Below, piece after piece: positions 47,758 to 60,890 of a DNA stretch of 64,000 nt. Numbering within the stretch: position 1 is the first letter of the stretch; the number at the start of each line of letters is the position of its first letter. The position numbers and the translations under genes were made by a program. The notes below the pieces were generated by a model. It made no database searches. It was not told the DNA's origin and was given only the letters and a program-made list of their open reading frames with translations. Where the stretch lies: the NCBI GenBank assembly GCA_944990035.1, contig CALYLX010000043.1, positions 153,881-217,880 of the forward strand, given 5' to 3'. Origin of the DNA: Clitopilus passeckerianus. Lineage: Eukaryota > Basidiomycota > Agaricomycetes > Agaricales > Entolomataceae.

Positions 47758-48142
47758 GTTGAAACCAAGAAAGCGCTAGTAAACGAAGAGAATAGAGAAA
47801 CGCCGAAACCTGCAAGGCAGGTGGCAGGAGCAAGGGTAAATGAAGAGACGCGTTTGGTCACAAAACGCCGTCACGTCAACAAGATCACGACGACGCCAGC
47901 CACTTTCGCGTTTTGAATCTAATGGCAACCACTTTTCGGCTGTTATTCTAGGTTATGTGATGCTTTAAACTTGTATTTGTGGAACGCTCCCTTTTAATTT
48001 TTTTTATTGGCTTGAGGGAGTTGAGAAACTGCCCTAACATCGACTTTATGTATTTAGAAGTCACGTGTTGGTCAGCCGGATTAGTACCACAGCTAGTCTG
48101 CAGGTTCGCCGACTGTCTCGTTCCGCACACGAGAGCCAAACG
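47758..48142. promoter_or_regulatory. DBF4/ATG5 divergent intergenic region
   Basis: 385 bp between start codons. It contains ACGCGT (about 47849), the core of the MluI cell-cycle box that MBF binds upstream of S-phase genes in yeasts, on the DBF4 side. A functional link is inference. No other gene is seen. Confidence 0.4.
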
Positions 48143-49493
48143 ATGGCAACGACATATGGCACGACTCGACATCATCATGATCCTACAACAACGAAGGACT
48201 CAAATACTGACTATACAACGACCTTATTCCGACGACTAATATGGGAAGGAACCGTGCCTTTGGAGATACGGGTCGACCCCAAAGAACTACCTGCAAATTC
48301 GGATCGTGGTCTCGAGTGTTATTACATTCAAGCCCCACGAGTCAGCTATCTGCCCCTGCTTATGCCAGAGATACATCGCTTCCTGATGGACGTCGTGTTC
48401 GATGAAACTGCGGCTCAAGTCCTAAAGGAGGACGATTGGTGGTTTGAGAGTGCTGAGGGCACCTTGCTTAAGTGGTAGGTTCTCCCCCACTCGACTTTCG
48501 GCCTCTAGCCTCACCACATATGTAGGCACTGGCCTATCGGTCTCATATATGACACTCATGCTATAGCCTCATCTGTTCGGGCACCCTTACAGTCACAGGC
48601 CTCTTCAATCCCATTGCGCCTGATTCTGCACCTCGCTTCCCCTCCAACTGATAAACTCCTACAATCCCCAAGCGCTGATGCCTGTAAACAAGCCTTCATG
48701 GGCCAACTCAAAGAAGCCGACTTCATACGCTGGGGTAATACTAAGAGGATGACTGGTCTGCGTAAAGCAGATCAAGACGGTATTTGGGAAGGAATCAAAG
48801 AACGTAAGCAAATCCAAATTATCTCCACCTTTATCTCGACTAACAAAAAATCGTGTATTCAGACAATTTTGACAATTATTGGCGTGTCGCCAGTAAAGTT
48901 ACACCAACGGCTGGTTCAGGGCGCCCAAGATCACCACCAAACGTTTCAACGACATCCATGCATACGCGTCCACCTTCCGCAGACCCAGGAGGTCCCCCTG
49001 ACCGCGATGGAGCCTACAATGTAAGGAGTGTGCCTGCAAGAATATATCTACCAGAAGGGCCAGTCATACAGGACATCGTACCTCCTGTGCTGGATGATGG
49101 TGAGCCTTTTTGCCTCTGCGAATACAGCCAATAAAGTTTAACATCGACGCACAGGAACATGCCATACTCTGGCGCAATTCTTAACCTCCCATATACCTTT
49201 ATTGTTTCCACCCCAAACGAGACCATCGACACCGACGTATGGCGGACCTAATATGAGTGCCGATGGAACCTCTCAATTGGCGTTTGCGATAGTTCAAGGA
49301 GTACGGACGCCATTGGATTCTGAGATGGCATGGCTAGGTGCATGTATGGCGGGAGCAGACGGATGGCTGAACATCTGCATAGGCATCAGCAGGTAAACAG
49401 CGCGGTCATGCTGTCGGTAGCATTAGCATAGAGAGCTCATACCCTATTTGTCTACCGTTCAGGCAGAGATATGTCTTTATCCAAGAGCGTTGA
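48143..49493 (+). CDS. ATG5: Autophagy protein Atg5
   Basis: Five exons (48143-48474, 48526-48803, 48863-49099, 49155-49392, 49463-49493) encode 371 aa. Atg5 is joined to Atg12 and, with Atg16, acts as the E3-like enzyme that lipidates Atg8 on autophagosome membranes. Conserved parts: LFRRLIWEGTVPLEIRVD (about residue 28), PRVSYLPLLMPEIHRF, WWFESAEGTLLKWHWPIGLIYD, QLKEADFIRWGN with the Lys of the Atg12 acceptor region nearby (KRMTGL), and the C-terminal ubiquitin-like part ending GADGWLNICIGISRQRYVF. The start at 48143 is preferred over an upstream in-frame Met. It converges with the next gene, stops 16 bp apart. Confidence 0.95.
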
Positions 49494-49509
49494 TGACACC
49501 GTACAACTA

Positions 49510-51228
49510 CTATACATCAAACCTCACTATTTGCTCCCCTCCACCCCTGTCAATCTTCAGCAGCCTCTTGGCAACACACCCATATATGATACGAGAGGTG
49601 CCTTGGCCTGCGACGACTGTGCTTCCCCAATGATTACCCTTTGCGCTTAGCAGATCTTTTGCCTTGTTCATTGGGATCGCATAATCGGGTAGGGAGGTCA
49701 GTAGGGTGAGTAATAAATATGCAGTCAGAATCTGTTGTGCTGTTGGGACAGCATTAGCAGATGATGCAGCTGATATCGTCGACGGTGAAGGCGATGATGG
49801 GGACGGCGTCAAGGATGACACCGCACGTAATTGGGAGCTGAGAACGAACAATTCAGTTAAGGGAAGGCTTGCAGAAGAACCTCTACGTACATTGTATCCT
49901 TAGCTCGTGATTTCTTCTCTCCAGGTAATATCTGATCGCCCATGGTGGTCCAGAACTTCTCCTGTAATGCCATGTTTTCATTTGATGAAAACAACGACAG
50001 TTGTAGTACTCACAGCATAGCGTTCGAGTTGCGGGTCTGAGGCAGCCGCCGCCCGGTCTCGTGGCTCCCGTGCTTTGGGCTCGGAACGAGACTGAGGCAG
50101 CGGGCGTGAAGGCGGCGATTTAGCTTTAGGACTGGGTTCATGCTGTACAGTGACCACAGGCTCCGTCTCCTCCCTTGATCTTTCAACCAGAGCTGATGAG
50201 GGTCCTGAATTGAAACCTGGTTTTGCAATCGGTGTGCTGAGACTTGGCTGATCTGCGAAGGTAGAAGTTCCCGCCTTTCCTGCCAGCGGAGATGCCTCCA
50301 TAAAGGACGTGACAGAAACATCCCCCAAGTCGACCCGCTCATTCATCAAATTCTCGGTAAACCGCAAGGTTTTCGCCGATGCCATTGGTGTGTTCCAAAA
50401 TTGATCTTGGGGAGACTGAGGTGGTGGTGCTCGAGATTTAGGTTCGATCTTTTCTTCGTAGCTGCTCGGGCTTCTACTTCCTTGTCTTTAATTGCTTGTT
50501 GTTTCTGGAAACTGATGTTGGACAGAGCTTATACGTCGATAGAAATTGAGCTTACCCGTTGCTGGAGCTCTATCATCTTTGCTTGTAGATCGTGAATTCG
50601 TTTCTCCTCCTTTTGAACGAGGGTTTGGAGAGAGGCATCCGGCGCCGGAGCATCCTAAAGAACAAAAGGCTTAGCACGCGTTGGAAGATGAATCGGTACC
50701 ATACTTACCTCCAGTGTAGTACTCAGGCCTGTGATCTCCTCTCTGGCTACTTTCAAACGTGCAATAATGTCCAGAACTCTGGAACGCGCCCGAGACATGG
50801 GTCTGATTGACTGACTATTAACTGTTTGAAAAGTCAAGGATGTAGATAGATGAGGTCGACTCACTATCGATCGATACATTTGAGAGCGGCCTGCGCGTAA
50901 ACCTCTGGCTCTACGCCCCTTGGCTTCAACGCGTCGTCGCGTTTGGGCGCTGGGCGTCGAAGAGGTGTGGCTCCTGTGAACGCTGCACGAGCCAGTTCCG
51001 GTGCCGGTGCAGCTCTTTCATCCAGTGCTGGTCTCTGAATTGTGAAGAGCGCGAGTTCGGAAGGATCGATATCACGAATCAAGTCGCCAAGGTCTGTAGA
51101 GAGCACGGCGCGCGTATATGGACCAGCTCCGCCTTTCTGTCATGACCTCGAGCAATGAGCTCTGCTGTTGCTTTAATTGAACGCGTATTTCGTGATAAAC
51201 GGTCAATTTGGTCGGATAAGGAGGCCAT
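49510..51228 (-). CDS. Hypothetical coiled-coil protein
   Basis: Six exons (50878-51228, 50709-50821, 50556-50654, 50014-50504, 49891-49961, 49510-49837) give 484 aa when one base is added at two sites (T4 run 50450-50453 and near 51107). Not recognised. The N-terminus is helical (MASLSDQIDRLSRNTRSIKA), followed by a Pro/Ala linker, a coiled coil from SRARSRVLDIIARLKVAREE through LVQKEEKRIHDLQAKMIELQ, and a Ser/Pro-rich region. The last 90 residues (LLLTLLTSLPDYAIPMNKAK, then YGCVAKRLLKIDRGGGEQIV) suggest a small winged-helix-like domain. The arrangement would suit a cytoskeletal or kinetochore factor, but that is a guess. Divergent from the DOCK gene by 107 bp. Confidence 0.6.
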
Positions 51229-51335
51229 TATGAATGCAATTGATGATGATCAAGGTTGTAATTGCAGAGTACCGAGTTGTGGAACCAAATAAACGCAGTG
51301 CTTCAAGTTACCCGTATACCCTCAATTCCCCTTCA

Positions 51336-54300
51336 ATGTGGGAGCCGTTACCACTCATCGCATACGGTTATGCCATTCATCCACTCACCCCAAATCGAAG
51401 AGAAACAAAGTTTTCTGCAAGAAATCGTCTTTCAACAGTAACAGAGGCCTCCACCGACGATCATTTCATACACCGCGACGTGGTCTCGTTAGAACTTGGA
51501 GACGAGATTTATGCATTCGAGAAATACACGCCGTCTAGTATTCACGAGTCTGTCTGGTACAGAGGGTGTGTCTCCATGTTTGCTGCCAGAAACTGCACAT
51601 TCTGACCCAATTCCCCAGGTATGTTGTCTGCACGACTAGACGTCCACAGGTTACATGGGCTTCAAACGATCCAACGTCAACAACACCCCCAAAGACCATA
51701 GCCAAGGTAGAAGAACCTCAGCAGGTGTATATCGGCATATTCCCCGCCTCTCACATCATTATTCGCGACCATCTCTCTGATGCAGAAGGACGTCTTCCCG
51801 GCTTCACCAGTCAGACTCCTGTCGGCGGTGGGGTCATTACTCCCCATGCCCCCAGCTCAAACTACCCAGGTAGCCGCAATAGTATCGTGTCTGCTACCAC
51901 GTCAGATTTGGACCGAAAATCTTTCCGGCTAGGGCCCCCACCCGAGCAAGCCAAATCCTCTCTACACCGGCTCCCAGTCTACACTCCAAGCCTTCCCCCT
52001 TCATCTCCCAACGGTTCTCAAATCATCAAACCATTCCCCCCACGCCCTTCACTCAAGTCTGGCGATGACACTGCTTCTGGAGTGACCCAGCCTATCATCG
52101 ACGAAATCGCCTCAGCTTTGCGTGAATGGCATACCCTCATGTTCCAGTATCTGGCGCGACGCGATTATAAACTCTTCCAAGTTGTGAAAGAGCATCTCGA
52201 AGCCCTCCATTCAGGACGCCGGCAACTTTTAGCGGAAACGCTAAGTACGGAAGAGACAATCAACATGCGCCGCGAATGTGTGACCAGACTGGTCAGCGGC
52301 AATATCGTACAAGGCCTTGACGTTATTGTTCGACATCCCACTTGGGGTGGACTTGTCAATGTGGACGTTGAGGGAGACATAGACCCTCGCAGCTGGGTGA
52401 GCGCTATTCGGATGTATGCAATGCAAACATCGCTTGCGTATCTCAACGTCTCGTCGGACGAATTACGACCATACGGCCACAGAAACAGCTCCGAATACAT
52501 CAACTTTGGCCCGTCACCTACACCAGCCCATTCAGCATTCCCCGACTTGCCATATCATCACCACTCCAGATCTCGATCTCAGGGTTTACCTCTGTTATCC
52601 GGTTCGAATGCCAACAAACCCTCTACTGCCAAATTCTATCACATCTTTCTGGACGTGAGAGCCTTTGTGGCTTCTCCCTGTGCGCCTGGAGAAACTGCGG
52701 AGCTCTTTTTCTCTCTCTACAAGAAGCAGGGTACCCAATTCGTCACCGAAGAGTTTTGTGCAATTCTCAACCACAACGGCGTTCTGGCTCGTAACCCTGC
52801 AACCCATATCCGCACACTGTTTACAGACCTCTCCCCTTCTGATGTCGGAGACCCAGTGTATCTCGTGTGCCGCATTGTCCGAAATGGCTCACTGAAGAAC
52901 CCATCGCACTACTTAGAATCTGGCAGGCGAGGTTCAGAGGCTTCTCGCTTCGATAGCCAGCTAAACGGTGCTTCTTATGACACAGCTGTCAGCCCCACTA
53001 GTCCAAGGACAAATGGCCCCACCGAACCTTCTACTCAAGCTCGTAGACCTTTCGGCTGCGCAGTTCTGGAGCTCACCCAACTTAGCAAGATGTTTGCCGA
53101 GAACGCTGATGTGACCCCGTTGAAAGAACATACGATGCCTATATTCGTACCCACGACAGAGTCCGCCTTCTCTATGCTACACCAAAACATCATCAATAAC
53201 AGTACTAAAGATTTCGAGAAATCGTCACGGTAAGCCCGCCTCTCTCTCCATGGCATGGGTCATCACTGATCAGTCGAAACAACCAGCGCCGAAATGCTGG
53301 CTGTTTCCGTCAAAATATTCCGGGGCGACTCAGAGTCAATCATGCGGGAAAATGTGTCCCTCTTGCAGGAGCATCCCCAACACTGCGCCTCGGCTTCCCC
53401 GACGTTGTCTTTCCAGGAGACGTTCGCAATGAACTTTATATCAAGCTCTGGTGTGGCGACTTCACATCCACCCACAGCCAAGGCTCTCGCATCAGCGTTG
53501 CAAATCTAGCAAGGGGACAAATGGGACCATCACAAAACAATGTTCAAGTCACTGTCGAAGTCCGGGACCACCTAGGCCGACCTATCGAAAACGTGATCTC
53601 TCAGGGTAGTGGAGAGCCGCTCATGACCCAATTCAATTCCATGGTGTTCCAGCGTTGCAACGAACCGACGTTCGGGGAACTCATCAAAGTGCAGTTCCCC
53701 CTTGAGGGCAAGCCCAACTGGCATCTTTTCTTTACATTCAAGAACAGAGGCGCGCGCGAACGGGGGACACGCAATGCCCCCGAATCAGGAGATCGGCCTT
53801 TCGCTTTCGCGGTCCAGCCCTTGTTCCCCGATCAAAATGCCTTCGTCGAGGATGGCAGCAGAGTTTTGGTCATGTACCGCGCCGATAAGCTCTCTCAGCT
53901 AACCCCCGATATTTATCTGGCAGCACCATCTGTGCTTGTTCCTGGCCAGAAAGCAGAGCATCTCAGCATACCGGCAGATATGCAACGCCTCGCCCCACCA
54001 TTACGGGATACGCTTACCATCCGTTCCTCCCTCTGTTCAACTCGGTATACACAGAATCCCATCTTACTTCAACTGCTGAACTGGGAAAAGGTCGACCTGG
54101 AGACGCTTCCGACCATCCTATCCAAATTCACATTTGTGGGCGAAGGCGAGATCGTCAAATTTTTACGAGACATTTTTGATGCTCTTTTTGGAATCCTAGT
54201 TTCCTTCAGCAATCAAGCCGGCGACATGGACCATCTCGTGTTCAACGCTTTGGTCACAGTTCTCGGGATAGTTCAAGACAGGCGCTTCAGCAATTTCCAG

Positions 54301-57300
54301 CCAGTGCTGGACGTCTATATCGAGAATCACTTCAACTGCACAACCGCATCATTCCGCATCATTCGCTCGATGAATGAGCTTCTCGTCAACCCCACAGGCA
54401 ATGAGTATGCCTCACCTCTACGTGCCGCCCTCAAGGTCTGGCATTACATCTTCAGGTTCATTACTCGATCTCGAGAGTTACAAAAGGCGAAGGAGGCAGG
54501 CATGGGTGGTGATGCTACTGCGGAGCATCTCGATTCTAAATTCAAGCGTGAAGTCCATTCACACTTGACGGATGTCACCAGAATGATGTCAATCAATGCA
54601 CCACCTGCAATCATTGGGACCCAAACCATAGCGCTACAACACTTCAACTCCATCCTCCCAGAGCTTGCCAAAATTTTCCCGACGGTTGAACTGGTGACTA
54701 TTGTTACCTCCTTCGCTAATGCAGTGACAGTGGGGAAAGGGAAGATCCTCATCTGGAAGCTCATCATGTATCTGCAAGTTGTCAAGGGATTCTTATTCGA
54801 CATTCCCCAATCTCGTCCTCTACTGGTGGAAGCAGTCATCATTTGCATCAAACCACACTTCGGAAGATATGACGAGTTTGTGCATATTCAATCGAATGAT
54901 GGGGAGGCAGCTAGAGATGCAGCTCGCGTTGGCTGGCTGGAAAGCATCCGCCTTTGCGTTACTATTGTTGCTGTGATGCTTGACAAGCTGCAACAAAATC
55001 TTGTCAATCCAGAAATTATCGCGGATCGCAATGCCTATCGGCTGGAGAAGGAAAATATTGAATACCTTCTCTCTTTACTCCCTCGGTATGCGCAATCACG
55101 GTTGCACAAAGTATTCTACTAATACATTCCATCTAGGCTGCTGGACTCTTACCGAGAATTTCAAAGCCCCGCGTCCAAAAGAGCGATCGAGCGGTCGCCG
55201 ACCACGTTAAAAGCACCGATCCCGATTACCTTCCCTGAATCGTACCCATTCTCTCTTTTAGCCTACTTACCAGACGCACCACGACGTCCAGGTAGCACGC
55301 CTATATCCGGAAACGGAGAACCTCTCTTTAATCCGGGTCTAGGAGAGACTGCAATTGTCTTTCTAGTGCTCATTCTCGCCTCTCCAACCAGTCATATCCT
55401 GGACTTCCTGGAGAATAGTCTGGAACTCGAAGGTCGGGAGCGCTTCATCTCACTGCTAAACCAGTTTTTGCTGTGGCTACGTCAATTCTCGACAACGATG
55501 CGTTCCTAAAACATGGCTGAACGTGAACATTTTGTCTCACAAAGTTCTCACCAAAATGATGGACCCCGTGGCTGCTATACTTGAAAAGAGTTCATACCTT
55601 CTCAAGAATCCGAGTCGCTCTTTGATGCAAATCTATGGCGGGAAGCATTCTCCATGTTACTAAAACTGCTGTCTTCAGACCAGCTCGTTATTGAAGAATT
55701 CAGCCCTCAGGTGAATTTTGGACATTTACTGGCTTGACAAAGTGACTCATTTTTTTCTAGAAACGCCGTGCTGTGTGGCGTCTAGCAGGAGACCTCCGCG
55801 GGGAAGGCGCCTCCATCCTCTTGACCCTTTGGCAAGGATTAGGGTGGGCAGAGAATGTTACAACCACTGGTGAACCGCCTATCCGATATGGAGTGAGTTT
55901 CTGGAATTCACCTGTTGTTGGCGGCATTAAATCTGGTTTGGATTGACAGGGCTACCAGACTTACCTCCATTCTCTGGTCGGCCAAGTTGTGAACCTATGC
56001 CTAAGCCACCATGACCAACTCCGGATCAATGCTGTTCAAGTCCTCTATAGCATGATCGTGTCCGAGTACCATCAAGCAGCTCATTTCGACGAGATTGAAC
56101 ACGAATTAGTCACTCGCCTCGACTCCCTATTCATGTCCGACAGTAAAGGCGATGACATTTCCAGAGCATATTTCATTGCTCACCTACGACTCTTATTCGA
56201 GACTTACGATGTCGAAGAACAGCTTAGGGAACGAGTATCCACTTTCCTGGATTCCGTGGATCTGTTCCTCGACCTACTGTTGAGCGTTCGTGATCTGCCA
56301 GAAGGTGAAGAATTTGCAGATGATAGGGTCATAGCCACGGTGGGTCCTTTTCCATATCAACAGATGTACTCTTGGCTAACATCTACACAACAGCTCCGCC
56401 TCATGAATTTCATCAGAAGAATTGGCCGGGATGAGATTTATATCAAATATGTGCATCAGCTGGTCAACGTGAGTTTAGTACTTGAAGCTACTCACATTAA
56501 TGGCTCTGAACTCGGTATAGATGCACCTTCAATCACAAAATTATGTTGAAGCCGCCTTAACCCTCAAGCTACATGCAGACCTCCATGAATGGGACTTGAA
56601 TTCCTTTGTCGGCCCGATGGAAGAACTAGGGCTTCCTCAGCAGTCACAATTCCACCGGAAGGAAACACTCTGTCTTCTCATTCTAGACTACCTAGGTAAA
56701 CGCCTCCCAAATTTGGCTGATGGCTCTATTGACGGTTTCCAAACCGATAGGGAAGGGGAAAGCGTGGGAGCGGGCAATCGACATTTGCAAGGAGCTGGCA
56801 CATCAACATGCAGAGGTCACATTCAATTAGTAAGTCGCAGTTTCTTCTGAAGACACACAACCTGACGCGAGTTTCCCTACCAGCCGGCGATTATCGGACA
56901 TCCTTCGGCACCAAGCCACCCTTCTTGAACATATAGTGACTGATCAGAGAGTCTACCCAGACTACTACCGTGTCACATTCTATGGCAAATTCCCCGCCGC
57001 AATCCGTGACAAGCGCTTCATAGTAAGCTAATCTCTGAGTTTGGAATACAAATGCTGATGAAGTTTAGTACCGCGGATACGAATGGGAGAAATTCGGGGC
57101 GTTCTGTGAGCGTATGCTCAACAAGCATCCTGGAGCCCAGCTATTCAGAGGCTCTGGCGATCCGCCAGTGGATATTCGCTTTGGAAATGACCAATGGATA
57201 CAATGTGTGGCTGTGACTCCCGAACCAGACCGAACTCGCCCCATCTTTACAAATCCGGATGTGCCTCTTCCTGTCCGTACCTACTACGAGCACAGGTAAT

Positions 57301-58483
57301 TATGCTGAATTTTTTCGCATACTTTGTCGAGTTAACTCGCTTTTCAGTGCCATAAATCTGTTCAGTTCCTCACGGCAGCTCAAGAAGATTAATCGAGACG
57401 GGACTGAGGAGCTCTGGCTCGAGAAGACCTACTATACGACTGAAGAGGCCTTCCCTACCGTCTTGCGTCGCTCGGAGGTGATTGATGTGGCAGTCATGGA
57501 GATCTCTCCGCTCGAAAACGCCATCAACGAAGTCGAAGAGAAGACGAAGGAACTTGCAACATTGAACATGAAATATCAGGCTCTTGCCAAAACGTCGCAA
57601 CTCGTGACCACAAATGCTCTTGCAATGGCGCTCAATGGCGCAGTAGATGCCCCGTTGAACACCGGTATCTCATCTTACCGCCAAATGTTCTTCGGCCCAG
57701 ATTACGTGGCACGTAACCCAGAACGAGCAGAATTGGTTGAGAAACTGAAGGACAGCATCAATGAACAGGTGAGCCTCATGAATATCTGGTTTGACTCATG
57801 ATACTGACATGACCTGAAGGTTGGGGTCATTGACAGCTGCCTGAAGCTTCATGGGCATTTATGTCCCCCAGAGTTTATTCCTTTCCACGAAGAACTGGAG
57901 AAATTATTCAAGAAGAATTTCCGGGAAGAACTTCGCCGCCTTGCTGTGGGCGGAACCTCGGAATCTGTCTCTCCCTCTCCGCCTTCTTATGTGAACGCTG
58001 CTTCATCGTCGTATCAACCTTCGCTATTCGACCAGTCGACTCACAGAACGGCCATCAAGCGAGACGGCCCGAGGCAACTACATGCTACCGCCTCTCCAAT
58101 TAGGGCCAGCAGCTGGCCTGAACTCTGGCCTCAGTCCAACACTATTCCCACCCCAGTCGCCATCAAGTGTGCACAACATGCCGCTTCCTCAGAAGCAAAC
58201 GCCTCTCCAGAGGCATCTTGCTCATTTAGCACGCTATGGCATGAATGGGCTTTCCTCTGCCCCAGGCGACATCGGTGGCGTAGATACCCTCTCCATGGTG
58301 GAGTCTCCTCGAGATTCTATTGTCAACGTCGGGAACGCACTTCATCCTTCAGCAGCCGCCAAGATATCAGGGGCTTCGGTTGTTACCTCTCAAGCAAGTA
58401 GCATCGGGTCCTTGGGAAATTCTTTGAAAGGTCGTTTCTCAAGATTCGGGAGCCTTAATTTCGGTCGGAAGAATCACCATTAG
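51336..58483 (+). CDS. DOCK-family Rho/Rac guanine nucleotide exchange factor (Dck1-like)
   Basis: Fourteen exons total exactly 2,157 codons if one base is added at four homopolymers (C4 at 53375, T5 at 55465, CC at 55505, A4 at 55584). The SH3-like N-terminus is MWEPLPLIAYGYAIHP...VVSLELGDEIYAF...VWYRGYVV. A long middle holds the C2-type DHR-1 domain (GFPDVVFPGDVRNELYIKLW, HLFFTFKNRG). The C-terminal DHR-2 exchange domain includes LKLHADLHEWDL, YRRLSDILRHQATLLEHI, YYRVTFYGKFPAAIRDKRFIYRG and QMFFGPDYVARNPERAELV. The tail is Ser/Pro-rich and ends SLNFGRKNHH. Such proteins, with an ELMO partner, activate Rac/Cdc42 at growth sites. A 49-nt intron at 58011-58059 is needed for the tail. Confidence 0.92.
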
Positions 58484-58843
58484 TCAATCAATTGATACCT
58501 CAGCACTCACATACCATCTACCTATCGTACTATATCTTCACATAATTGGTTACTCAAAGCAAAGAGTCTTTCCTTACCGAGCCTAGTTGACATTATGATA
58601 TCAATGTGTCGCTAAATGTAAAGCACCATTTTCAACATAGTCTTTCTATCATTTTCTGGTGGTAAAGTGTGTTAATGAGTGTAATAATGATAATATTAAA
58701 TGTGGACCGAACCACCAAAATCAGCCATGTAAAATAAGATACACATGGTGCTGCAATGTCCAGGTGAACGATATCAAATACTAGGTACGCTGAATACACC
58801 CCAGAGAACCCAACCCATCAAAATAGAAAAACAATAAACCTAG
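58484..58843. other. Gene-free convergent intergenic region
   Basis: AT-rich 3' flanks of the DOCK gene and the MedA-type gene. Nothing else seen. Confidence 0.55.
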
Positions 58844-60717
58844 CTAAAGGTAAGGGTGATCGGTAACGTCCATCGCCTCCGCAGGTATACTACCATGAAA
58901 GGGTGTAAGGGTTTCGTACGGTGTTCCAAAATCAAGGTCGTAGGCCATGACAGCTGGACTATTCCCATGATGCTGAATCTCGCCGAATTGGTTGTAGTGC
59001 TCGATCATCACTTCAGTCGCTTTTTCGAAATCAGACACTGTCCCAATGGCTGCACTACCCCAACCTGAAGTTGCTGCAGGTGCGCTCGCGGAAATTGGTG
59101 TATGGGGAGCATGCAAGAGTTCTGTGTCATAAAAGGGAATGATCCTGGAGCGGGCCCATCCAACGGGGAACAGAGGATCTCAGAGCTGTCCGAGGATGCC
59201 AAAAACGCAAAATCATCTTCGTACCCAGAAGGTAAAGAGGAAGTACTTGCTGAAGCAGCTGCAGCTGCCGCAGCGTGAAGTTCATCTAGGTATGAGTCTT
59301 CCGGGTTAACCGAAGGCGGGCAGGTAAGCTCATAGTCTCCTGGTGCGTCCTCAGAGCTGCCTGCACTTGATGCAGGGGAAGGGACCTGAGAGGAGTGGGA
59401 GGAGTCTATTCGGGGAATTGCTGAGACGTCGATCGTCTTCATGGATTTTAGGATTGCTCATGTCGGGCGAAGAGGAGGGACTCACATATTTTGAAAGTAT
59501 CTTGTCCAATGCTTGATCAAGCTGACCCCACTCGAATACTTTCAAATCCTTCTCAATATTTCTCGGCTTGGGGTCGGGGAACTCCATGATACGCTGGAAA
59601 AACTGTTCAAATCCTGGTTTGTGCTTGGAAACGGTAGTTGGGCGAAGGCCTTCGAGATTTCTCCGGATGCGATTCTTCTCTTCGACAGGAAAGTCGCTGT
59701 TTGTAAGGCGCTCGAGGAGAAATATGATGTCGACAGAGGTTACGTAGCAGCTTTCTGACTCTTCACGATAGATGCAAGATATGACGCTATCGGCCTCTTG
59801 ATAATTTTCTGCCTTGATTGGCTCGCATGAGACGATTAGGCGACAGCCATCCTGGACTTTGTTGAACCGCACAAGCCGACGACCAACTGCGACTTCAGAT
59901 GTCGACCAGCCGGCGCATATATTTGCTAAAGGAGTCGCAAGTTGCAGAATAGGGGTCTGTATATGCGGGTTTATATTGTGTTTGCCGTTCTTGTGGCGCA
60001 ACATCGTGTCGGTCTTGGTCCTGCGGTGGAGTTGGACTTCATTCGGTTGCTGGGGGGTTCCGTTGATCGACCCGGGATGATATGACGCTGGCCTTGACGA
60101 AGATCCTGAGGCGGAGCGGAGGCGGCTGTGATTTGTGGAGGTGGGGGGCGGGGTCGGTATTTGAGAACTCCTCCTTCTGAAGGCGATCTGTTCGAGTGGG
60201 TGGTTGATACTGTTGGTAGGAAGCGATAATTTTTGTGATTCATCTGGTAGAAGACTCAGCGGCAGGGAAAGGAGAGATACCTGAAAACGGAGATGTTTAG
60301 TTCTTAAAGACCCAAAACTCCTATTTGTGGTGAAATCGACAAACCGGGCGTCCAATAGGAGAACTCGCCAAAAGTGACCGAGTCGAGGACTTTGTTATTC
60401 TGATCGAGTGCTTGGACAGATATAGGGACCTTTGTGGATGGAAACTGAGCATTGTCGAAAGGAGGAGCGAGAGCATCGAGCTGCCATTTGCCGTATGCGG
60501 TGTCCTGCATCTCTCGTACTGTTGTTGCTACCGCTTTATTGCCAAGAACGAGTCGAACGTATATTGCATCCGCAAAGTCTGGATGAAAATGGACTCTGGC
60601 AGATATTGGCGTGCCAGGTTCTCCTTCTGCTGGGGTATAGCCAAGAACGTGAATAATGCCGTTTTCTGAGAGAACCTTTGGCTTGTTTTGCTGATCAAAA
60701 GCAGCGGGAGTAGCCAT
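58844..60717 (-). CDS. MedA (Medusa)-type developmental regulator
   Basis: Exons 60345-60717, 59486-60243 and 58844-59436 sum to 574 aa with one base added to the A4 run at 59131-59134. The N-terminal domain (IIHVLGYTPAEGEPGTPISA, IYVRLVLGNKAVATTV, VTFGEFSYW) and the downstream block (GRRLVRFNKVQDGCRLIVSC, SCIYREESESCYVTSVDIIF, EKNRIRRNLEGLRPTTVSKH, FFQRIMEFPDPKPRNIEKDL) are those of fungal Medusa proteins, which control conidiation, adhesion or filamentation and sexual development in the nucleus. The first intron is about 101 nt, using the CTACCAG acceptor. An in-frame Met lies upstream at 60834; the ATG at 60717 (MATPAAFD) is preferred. The tail is Ser/Ala-rich and acidic. Confidence 0.82.
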
Positions 60718-60890
60718 AGGATCTGAGCGAAAGAAAGAGGGAGAAAAAGAAATCGAGCTAAACGGAACTTTGAGGATTTTAAGGGATTTTTGTGACCCTC
60801 TTTGTATATTACAGATCGAACAACAGGGGCTCATTTACCAAATTTGGAAAAGACCGTGGTGGAGTAAAGAACGGACGGAGGTATTTCCTT

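Noticed and set aside
58011..58059. Apparent frameshift near the end of the DOCK gene
   Set aside because: A 49-nt GT-AG intron restores the frame through to the conserved tail, so no sequence error is needed here.
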